Shown here piece by piece: positions 31,813 through 37,767 of a DNA stretch of 37,767 bases; positions within the stretch are counted from its first letter, which is position 1, and each line of letters starts with the position of its first letter. A model generated the notes under the pieces. That model saw only the letters and a list, made by a program, of their open reading frames with translations, was not told the origin of the DNA and did no database searches. This stretch comes from Gammaproteobacteria bacterium (GTDB lineage: Bacteria; Pseudomonadota; Gammaproteobacteria; Arenicellales; UBA868), in NCBI GenBank assembly GCA_022450155.1, contig JAKUQR010000027.1:1-37767 (forward strand), read 5' to 3'. The translations under genes and the position numbers were made by a program.

Positions 31813-34556
31813 TGTTCGGTAAATTTGCCACAAAGATTTTCGGCAGTCGCAACCAGAGAAATCTAAAGCGAATGGGCCGTATGGTTGATCTGATTAATTC
31901 GGCAGAAGAGCAGATAGCCGGGCTTGATGATGGTGAGCTGGCGGCCAAGACCGATGAGTTTCGTCGGCGCTCTGGCGAAGGTGAGAGCCCGGAAGACCTG
32001 ATGTCGGAAGTGTTTGCGGTTGTGCGTGAGACGGCAAGACGTACTCTGGATATGCGGCACTTCGATGTGCAGTTGATCGGTGGCATGGTCCTGTACGAGG
32101 GCAAGATCGCAGAAATGCGTACGGGTGAAGGCAAGACCCTGGTTGCAACCCTGCCGGCGTATCTGACTGCTGTCTGCGGTGGGACTGTCCATGTAGTCAC
32201 AGTGAACGACTACCTCGCAGCCCGTGATGCCGACTGGATGGGGAAAATCTACAAGTTCCTAGGTCTGACAGTGGGCGTGATCGTATCCGGGCAGGACCCT
32301 GAGTCTAAACGAAGTGCTTACGCGTGCGATATCGTTTACGGCACCAACAATGAGTATGGTTTTGACTATCTACGCGACAACATGGCATTCGGGATCGAAG
32401 ACCGTGTTCAGCGTTCACTCGATTTTGCCATCGTAGACGAAGTGGACTCCATCCTGGTCGATGAGGCCAGAACACCATTGATCATATCGGGCTCGACCGA
32501 AGACAGTACTGATCTGTATGTGAAGATCAATCAGATCATCCCACGACTGGTGCGGCAGCATGAAGAAGAGGGTCCGGGTGATTTCTCTGTCGATGAGAAG
32601 AACAAGCAGGTCTTTCTGACTGAAGATGGCCACGAAAGCACCGAAACGTTGCTGCTCGAAGCAGGGTTGCTGGACGAGGGGTCGAGTCTCTATGACGTTG
32701 GCAACATCAGTCTGGTGCATCATCTGTATGCAGCACTGCGTGCCCACTCCTTGTTTCAGCGTGATGTTGATTACATCGTTCGCGACCGTCAGATCGTGAT
32801 TATCGATGAGTTCACCGGACGCATGATGGCAGGGAGGCGTTGGGGGGAAGGCCTTCATCAGGCTGTAGAAGCCAAAGAAGGTGTTCCAATCCAGCACGAG
32901 AACCAGACCCTCGCAGCGATCACTTTCCAGAATCTGTTCAGGTTGTACGATAAGTTGTCCGGTATGACGGGTACTGCAGATACTGAAGCTGTGGAATTTC
33001 AACAGATTTATGGACTTGAAGTGATGGTCATACCGACCAACATGCTGATGATTCGCGATGATCAGCCAGATCTGGTTTATCGTACTCAGGGTGAAAAATT
33101 CAAAGCCATCTGCAGCGGTATAGAGCACTGTCGCGACAAGCAGCAGCCTGTTCTGGTGGGAACTGCCTCCATCGAAACTTCTGAGTATCTTTCGGGAATT
33201 CTCCGTCAGTCTGGCATTGATCATGAGGTCCTGAACGCGAAACACCATGAGCGGGAGGCCCGTATCATTGCACAGGCCGGTCAGCCAGGCGCTGTCACAA
33301 TCGCAACGAATATGGCAGGTCGTGGAACGGACATCGTTCTGGGCGGTAACCTGGAGATGGAACTTTCCGACCTAGATGAGGGCCGGGAAGCCGACCGGGC
33401 GTCGATTCGCGAGCAATGGCAGCAACGCCACGAACAAGTGGTCAAGGCGGGCGGTCTGCATGTGCTAGGAACTGAACGCAATGAATCCCGCCGCGTCGAC
33501 AATCAGCTTCGCGGTCGTTGCGGGCGCCAGGGTGATCCGGGATCGAGCCGGTACTATCTTTCCATGGAAGATAATCTGATGCGTATTTTTGGCTCGGAGC
33601 GCGTATCCGGGTTGATGGAGAAGATGGGTATGGAAGAGGGTGAGGCGATCGAACACAGTTGGGTGACCCGTGCAATTGAAAATTCTCAGAAGAAGGTGGA
33701 GGGCCGAAACTTTGATACCCGAAAACAACTGCTGGAATATGACGACGTCGCGAATGAGCAGAGAAAGGTGATCTACGAGCAGCGCAATCGGTTGATGGAG
33801 GTGGATGATATCTCCGACACCATTGGCATGGCACGTACCGAAGTTGTCAATGAGCTGATCGATGTTCACCTACCGCCCGAGAGTCTGGAGGAGCAATGGG
33901 ATATCCCGAGCCTTGAGAAGGAAGTCGAGGCCCGTTTTGGACTGGCAATGCCCGTTGGTCAATGGCTGGCGGAAGACGACGCGCTTCACGAGGAGACACT
34001 CCGCCAACGAATCGAGTCAGAAGTAATCAGTGCCTATGAGCAAAAGGCTGCCGGTGTGGGTGAAGAGGTCATCCGACACCTCGAGAAGGCCATTATGCTG
34101 CGGGTTCTGGATGAACAGTGGAAGGACCACCTTGCCCAGATGGATCACCTGCGTCAGGGCATTGGACTCCGGGGATATGCGCAGAAGAACCCAAAACAGG
34201 AGTACAAACGCGAAGCCTTCGGGATGTTTACCGAGGTACTGGACCGGGTTAAGAACGAGACCATTGGGATTTTGTCGAAGATCCAAATACAGACCTCGGC
34301 CGAAGTTGAGGAGCTGGAGGTGCAGCGTCGCCGTCAGGGCGTAGATGGGCGTGAATACCTGCATCCCAGCGCCACAGCTGAACCTCTACCTACGCCGCAC
34401 CCGGAACACCAGCCGAATGCTTTGGCACCGCAGTCCGGTCAGGCCGCTGCGGTGGCGACCCAGCCCTTTGTCCGTAGTGGACCCAAGGTCGGCCGCAACG
34501 CACCCTGTCCTTGCGGTTCCGGTAAAAAATACAAACATTGCCACGGCAAGTTGTGA
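31812..34556 (+). CDS. secA: Preprotein translocase ATPase SecA
   Basis: SecA drives protein export through SecYEG. The 914-residue protein has Walker [15 protein letters not shown] with Lys108 at the same position as E. coli, the DEAD-type [15 protein letters not shown], the preprotein cross-linking domain, the second nucleotide domain ([16 protein letters not shown] and [18 protein letters not shown]) and a C-terminal zinc motif [15 protein letters not shown] that binds SecB and phospholipid. GGGAG (31796-31800) is the ribosome site, 11 bases from the ATG. A secM gene is not recognised; a short frame overlaps the start instead. It is followed 33 bases later by argJ. Confidence 0.98.
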   Translation: MFGKFATKIFGSRNQRNLKRMGRMVDLINSAEEQIAGLDDGELAAKTDEFRRRSGEGESPEDLMSEVFAVVRETARRTLDMRHFDVQLIGGMVLYEGKIAEMRTGEGKTLVATLPAYLTAVCGGTVHVVTVNDYLAARDADWMGKIYKFLGLTVGVIVSGQDPESKRSAYACDIVYGTNNEYGFDYLRDNMAFGIEDRVQRSLDFAIVDEVDSILVDEARTPLIISGSTEDSTDLYVKINQIIPRLVRQHEEEGPGDFSVDEKNKQVFLTEDGHESTETLLLEAGLLDEGSSLYDVGNISLVHHLYAALRAHSLFQRDVDYIVRDRQIVIIDEFTGRMMAGRRWGEGLHQAVEAKEGVPIQHENQTLAAITFQNLFRLYDKLSGMTGTADTEAVEFQQIYGLEVMVIPTNMLMIRDDQPDLVYRTQGEKFKAICSGIEHCRDKQQPVLVGTASIETSEYLSGILRQSGIDHEVLNAKHHEREARIIAQAGQPGAVTIATNMAGRGTDIVLGGNLEMELSDLDEGREADRASIREQWQQRHEQVVKAGGLHVLGTERNESRRVDNQLRGRCGRQGDPGSSRYYLSMEDNLMRIFGSERVSGLMEKMGMEEGEAIEHSWVTRAIENSQKKVEGRNFDTRKQLLEYDDVANEQRKVIYEQRNRLMEVDDISDTIGMARTEVVNELIDVHLPPESLEEQWDIPSLEKEVEARFGLAMPVGQWLAEDDALHEETLRQRIESEVISAYEQKAAGVGEEVIRHLEKAIMLRVLDEQWKDHLAQMDHLRQGIGLRGYAQKNPKQEYKREAFGMFTEVLDRVKNETIGILSKIQIQTSAEVEELEVQRRRQGVDGREYLHPSATAEPLPTPHPEHQPNALAPQSGQAAAVATQPFVRSGPKVGRNAPCPCGSGKKYKHCHGKL

Positions 34557-34589
34557 CAGTTACAAAGCTTTTCTGAGAGGGTTGACCGA

Positions 34590-35825
34590 TTGCCTGACGT
34601 CTACAAGTCTCCGCTGGCGCCTCGGCGTTTCCCCCGCATACCGGAAGTGGCAGGTGTTCGACTGGCGGTTGTGGCTGCTGGGATCAAATATCGGCGCCGT
34701 AACGACCTGCTACTGGTTGCCTTGTCGCAGGGCACGACCGCTGCAGGGGTCTTCACCCGCTCCAGTACAGCATCGGCACCGGTGACCTGGTGCCGCGACA
34801 GCATCGCTTCAGGTCGGGCCCGTGCACTGCTGGTCAACAGCGGTAATGCCAATGCATTTACGGGTAGCCAAGGTATGCGCGATGTCAGGTGGTCTGCCCG
34901 GCGCACTGCCAAGGCACTGGCTTGCCGTCCCGGTGCGGTACTGGTCGCCTCAACCGGGGTGATTGGTGAGCCGTTGCCGGTGGATCGGATAGATACTGTG
35001 TTTCCCAGACTCGTCAGGGATCTGGGAAATGCGTCCTGGTATCAGGCTGCCCGGGCGATTACCACGACGGATACGTTTGCCAAAGGTGCCTATCGCCGGT
35101 GCCGGATCGGTGATACCGAAATCACGATTGCGGGCATTGCAAAAGGCTCCGGTATGATCGCCCCCGACATGGCAACGATGCTGGCTTTTGTATTTACGGA
35201 TGCACGCATTCCAGCCGCTGTACTGAGATCTGTACACCGCGCAGCTGTTGACCGTTCTTTTAACTGCATTACTGTCGATAGCGATACCTCGACCAGTGAC
35301 ACTGCAGTACTGGCAGCAACGGGCCAGGCGCGTAACGCGGAGCCTGAAAGCATATCGGATCGAGCACTGAGAAACTTCAAGCAGGCGCTGCTGGAGGTTT
35401 ATGTGGACCTGGCGACGCAGGTCGTGAAAGATGGGGAAGGCGCGAGCAAGTTCATCACCATCGACGTTGAGGGCGCCACCTCGGATACTGCTGCCCGCAA
35501 AGTCGGCCTCTCCATTGCTGAGTCGCCGCTGGTTAAGACGGCCATTGCAGGGGAAGATGCGAACTGGGGTCGCATCGTCATGGCAGTTGGCAAGTCCGAT
35601 GCTCGGGTTGACCAGCAACTTCTGAGTGTCTCAATGGGTGGTGTCCTGATCGCTCACCGGGGACAGCGTGTTGCCGGTTATACCGAGTCAATCGTGGATC
35701 AGCACCTGCAGGGAAGCCATGTTCAGATCAGTGTGAATCTGGGATTGGGGCGTGGTCGTGCGCGAGTCTGGACCTGTGACCTGACCCACGAGTACATTCG
35801 GATAAACGCGGAATACCGGACCTGA
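34590..35825 (+). CDS. argJ: Glutamate N-acetyltransferase/ornithine acetyltransferase ArgJ
   Basis: ArgJ moves the acetyl group from N-acetylornithine to glutamate in the cyclic arginine pathway; some forms also use acetyl-CoA. The 411-residue precursor is cleaved before a nucleophilic Thr in the KGSGMIAPDMATMLAF motif, here Thr196. LLVNSGNANAFTG and the C-terminal DGEGASKF and GEDANWGRI are family signatures. The start is TTG at 34590 with GAGAGGG (34575-34581) upstream. The secA-argJ pairing occurs in other gammaproteobacteria and may be co-transcribed here. Whether the enzyme is mono- or bifunctional cannot be read from the sequence. Confidence 0.95.
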   Translation: MPDVYKSPLAPRRFPRIPEVAGVRLAVVAAGIKYRRRNDLLLVALSQGTTAAGVFTRSSTASAPVTWCRDSIASGRARALLVNSGNANAFTGSQGMRDVRWSARRTAKALACRPGAVLVASTGVIGEPLPVDRIDTVFPRLVRDLGNASWYQAARAITTTDTFAKGAYRRCRIGDTEITIAGIAKGSGMIAPDMATMLAFVFTDARIPAAVLRSVHRAAVDRSFNCITVDSDTSTSDTAVLAATGQARNAEPESISDRALRNFKQALLEVYVDLATQVVKDGEGASKFITIDVEGATSDTAARKVGLSIAESPLVKTAIAGEDANWGRIVMAVGKSDARVDQQLLSVSMGGVLIAHRGQRVAGYTESIVDQHLQGSHVQISVNLGLGRGRARVWTCDLTHEYIRINAEYRT

Positions 35826-35872
35826 TACCCTGGGTGTAGTGCTGTACGGGCCCAGATTCCGTTGGCCACGAA

Positions 35873-36487
35873 CTAATCGTTCGATTGTTCTGGCCCCCTG
35901 GCGAGTGCCAGGTAACGTTGGTGCAGGCGGTCGATTCGGGCATGAAGGTCATCGATCCCGCCGTCATTAATCAGCAGATCATCGGCTGCACGTCGCCGTT
36001 GTTCGTCTGAAACCTGCGCCGACAATATGGCGGTGATCTCGCTTTCTGTGAGGTCGCTTCGTGCCTGTATCCAGGTTCTGCGCCGGTCCTCGGATGCTTC
36101 GATCACCAGTATCCGGTCGTAACTCGCGTGTTGACCGGTTTCAATAAGAAGCGGGATCGAAAACAGGCAGTAGGGTGATTGGGTACGGCTTGCCGCCTCA
36201 TTCATTCGCCGCCGGATCTCGGGGTGGAGGATCGATTCCAGTTGCTTACGGGATTCGGGATCACCAAACACTATGTTTCTCAAGGCGGTCCGGTCGAGGT
36301 TGCCGTCACGATCAAGCACCGAGTCACCAAAAACGTCCACGATCTTCTGGACAGCCGGTTCTCCAGCCTGTGTCATCTCATGTGAAGTCTCGTCAGCATC
36401 AATCACCGGTACGCCCAGTTTCCGGAAGTAATCACTGACTGTTGTCTTACCCGACCCGATGCCACCTGTTAATGCAATTCTCAGCAT
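35873..36487 (-). CDS. coaE: Dephospho-CoA kinase CoaE
   Basis: CoaE phosphorylates the 3-prime ribose hydroxyl of dephospho-CoA in the last step of CoA synthesis. The 204-residue P-loop kinase starts MLRIALTGGIGSGKTTV, with the Walker A loop at residues 8-15, has DADETSHEM after it, the LHPEIRRRM block and the lid Arg-rich stretch near the end. The ATG at 36487 gives the usual length; the frame remains open to 36544 but those residues overlap pilD. It lies seven bases after the pilD stop, in the common pilC-pilD-coaE order. Confidence 0.95.
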   Translation of the reverse strand: MLRIALTGGIGSGKTTVSDYFRKLGVPVIDADETSHEMTQAGEPAVQKIVDVFGDSVLDRDGNLDRTALRNIVFGDPESRKQLESILHPEIRRRMNEAASRTQSPYCLFSIPLLIETGQHASYDRILVIEASEDRRRTWIQARSDLTESEITAILSAQVSDEQRRRAADDLLINDGGIDDLHARIDRLHQRYLALARGPEQSND

Positions 36488-36494
36488 CGCGAAC

Positions 36495-37364
36495 TCAACC
36501 CAGACCAGTAAACCGGAGATAACCATTGACCAGTTGTTGGCCAAAGAGCATCGCTATAAAGCCAGCCCCTGCAAGGTAAGGTCCGAAAGGCAGTGGCTGG
36601 CGGCTGTTCAGTCGGCCTGCTGTGATCATGCTGATGCCGACTGCAGCACCGACCACCGATGCCAGCAGGATGACCAGAGGCAGCATCTGCCAGCCGAGCC
36701 AGGCACCAAGGGTCGCCAGCAGCTTGAAGTCACCGTGGCCGAATCCGGTACGCCCAGTGATGAACCGGTATAGGTGATAGACGAACCACAGGGACAGATA
36801 ACCCGCGACAGCACCGATGACCGCCGAATGAATGTCGCAGAATCCGCCTGCGAGATTGACCAGGAGCCCGAGCCAGAGCAGCGGCAGGGTCATGACATCG
36901 GGCAGCAGAAAATGATCGACATCGATAAACGTCAGTGCGATCAGAGTCCAGCTGAAGATTAGAGCCGGAACAAGCACTGAGCTGACGCCAAAGCGCCACA
37001 TGACGACCAGTGTCACAGCTGCAGTGAATGCCTCGACTGCCGGATAGCGGATCGAAATCTGGGCCTGGCAGCTCGAGCATCGCCCACGCAGGATCAAGAA
37101 GCCCAGTACCGGTATATTTTCCCACCAGCGAATGACATGATTGCACGTCGGGCAATGAGATCGTCCCAGCACAATGCCTGGTGGTGGTTTCGCACTGACC
37201 TGGGAAGGGTCTGAGACTGCTTCAGCGGGTTGCCACTGATAGGCAAGGCGCGGCGGCAGGCGAATGATCACCACGTTGAGAAAACTGCCGACCACAAGGC
37301 CCAGTAACAGCCCCAGTAAGCCGCTGGTTGCGGGCATCTCGGTCAGAAGATCTAGGTATTCCAC
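36495..37364 (-). CDS. pilD: Type IV prepilin peptidase/N-methyltransferase PilD
   Basis: PilD cleaves the leader of type IV prepilins and type II pseudopilins and methylates the new N-terminus. The 289-residue inner-membrane protein has about eight hydrophobic segments. The catalytic aspartates are present in FIDVDHFLLPD (Asp148/Asp150) and GFGHGDFKLL (Asp212). The cytoplasmic zinc tetrad is complete: CPTC (71-74) and CSSC (96-99), so it is the bifunctional form. The start is GTG at 37364. It lies 36 bases after pilC and seven before coaE. Confidence 0.95.
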   Translation of the reverse strand: MEYLDLLTEMPATSGLLGLLLGLVVGSFLNVVIIRLPPRLAYQWQPAEAVSDPSQVSAKPPPGIVLGRSHCPTCNHVIRWWENIPVLGFLILRGRCSSCQAQISIRYPAVEAFTAAVTLVVMWRFGVSSVLVPALIFSWTLIALTFIDVDHFLLPDVMTLPLLWLGLLVNLAGGFCDIHSAVIGAVAGYLSLWFVYHLYRFITGRTGFGHGDFKLLATLGAWLGWQMLPLVILLASVVGAAVGISMITAGRLNSRQPLPFGPYLAGAGFIAMLFGQQLVNGYLRFTGLG

Positions 37365-37400
37365 AGGCCAGACGCCCTCTGCGTTGCAAACACCAGAGGT

Positions 37401-37767
37401 CTAGACCACGGATGCCATCTTAAAGATGGGCAGGTACATCCCGATAACCAGCGTACCAACGATACCCCCCAGAACTACCATGAGCAGTGGTTCAATCAAT
37501 TTACTCATGTTGTCTACTGCTTCGCGGACTTCACGTTCGTAAAAATCAGCGACCTTGTTGAGCATGTCTTCTATGGCGCCGGACTCTTCACCGGTGGTGG
37601 TCATCTGGATAACCATCGCCGGAAACAGGCCTGTATCCGCCATTGACGCTGATAACGATCGGCCGGTGCTGACGGATTCGCGGATGTTGCTGCAGGCGTT
37701 GCTATACACGCTGTTTCCCGTTGCGCCAGCCACAGAATTAAGAGATTCAACCAGGGGTATGCCAGAA
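37401..37767 (-). CDS. pilC: Type IV pilus inner-membrane platform protein PilC (partial)
   Basis: Only the C-terminal 121 codons or so lie in the window; the frame runs off the end at 37767 with no start. PilC is the polytopic platform protein that couples the pilus motor ATPases to pilin. The visible part is the second type II secretion F domain: GIPLVESLNSVAGATGN, then PAMVIQMTTTGEESGAIEDM, a conserved F-domain motif, and the final membrane segment LLMVVLGGIVGTLVIGMYLP. The terminal PIFKMASVV is typical of PilC. It begins a pilC-pilD-coaE unit on the minus strand. Confidence 0.95.
   Translation of the reverse strand, partial: SGIPLVESLNSVAGATGNSVYSNACSNIRESVSTGRSLSASMADTGLFPAMVIQMTTTGEESGAIEDMLNKVADFYEREVREAVDNMSKLIEPLLMVVLGGIVGTLVIGMYLPIFKMASVV

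Noticed and set aside
32415-33248. 277-codon minus-strand frame inside secA
   Set aside because: It is a mirror frame of the secA coding region, which matches the family throughout; the antisense product resembles nothing.
35826-35872. Weak hairpin CTGGGT/GCCCAG between argJ and coaE
   Set aside because: Long loop and no T-tract on either strand, so not a supported terminator.
1-37767. Mobile elements, CRISPR arrays, tRNA genes, prophage or toxin-antitoxin pairs
   Set aside because: I found no transposase, integrase, regularly spaced repeats, tRNA-like cloverleaf or paired small genes; nearly all sequence is accounted for by core genes.

Overview
This window looks like core chromosome of a Gram-negative gammaproteobacterium. 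The evidence is gene order rather than any single marker: rsmI, then RNase P RNA, then mraZ and a full division/cell-wall (dcw) cluster, followed by lpxC and a divergent dciA-secA pair, is the layout known from Pseudomonas-like and Chromatiales-like genomes. lpxC, gmhA and a stand-alone rfaE2 imply lipopolysaccharide with heptose. A CbbR-like LysR regulator hints at, but does not prove, autotrophic capacity. I saw no tRNA gene, CRISPR array, insertion sequence, phage gene or attachment site.

Layout. 1-3634 (+): a divergent TrpD-fold protein, two LysR regulators and a small unknown protein. 3825-4898 (+): rppH and a macro-domain ADP-ribose hydrolase. 4914-7125 (-): an envelope block read yraN, gmhA, dolP-like lipoprotein, rfaE2. 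7329-9046 (+): rsmI, rnpB and a 470-base non-coding stretch holding a putative MraZ box and a strong terminator-like hairpin. 9131-25719 (+): mraZ, rsmH, ftsL, ftsI, murE, murF, mraY, murD, ftsW, murG, murC, murB, ftsQ, ftsA, ftsZ, mostly with 1-8 base overlaps, then lpxC to 26804. 27047-31162 (+): a three-gene acyl-CoA module (acyl-CoA dehydrogenase, ADP-forming acyl-CoA ligase, CaiD-like hydratase) lying where lpxC normally abuts dciA/secA. 31217-31663 (-): dciA. 31812-35825 (+): secA and argJ. 35873-37767 (-): pilC (cut by the window edge), pilD, coaE.

How it works together. The dcw block supplies lipid II synthesis (MurC-F, MraY, MurG), its polymerisation and cross-linking at the septum (FtsW, FtsI) and the divisome scaffold (FtsL, FtsQ, FtsA, FtsZ). 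ddl is missing from its usual place, so murC, murB and ftsQ are directly coupled. Regulation of the block probably starts at the mraZ leader.

The parts most worth a second look are the mraZ leader (box, then terminator with possible alternative pairing), a 35-codon reading frame whose stop codon overlaps the secA start codon, the acyl-CoA module resembling a gamma-butyrobetaine/carnitine pathway, and the TrpD-like protein that has lost the usual substrate motifs.
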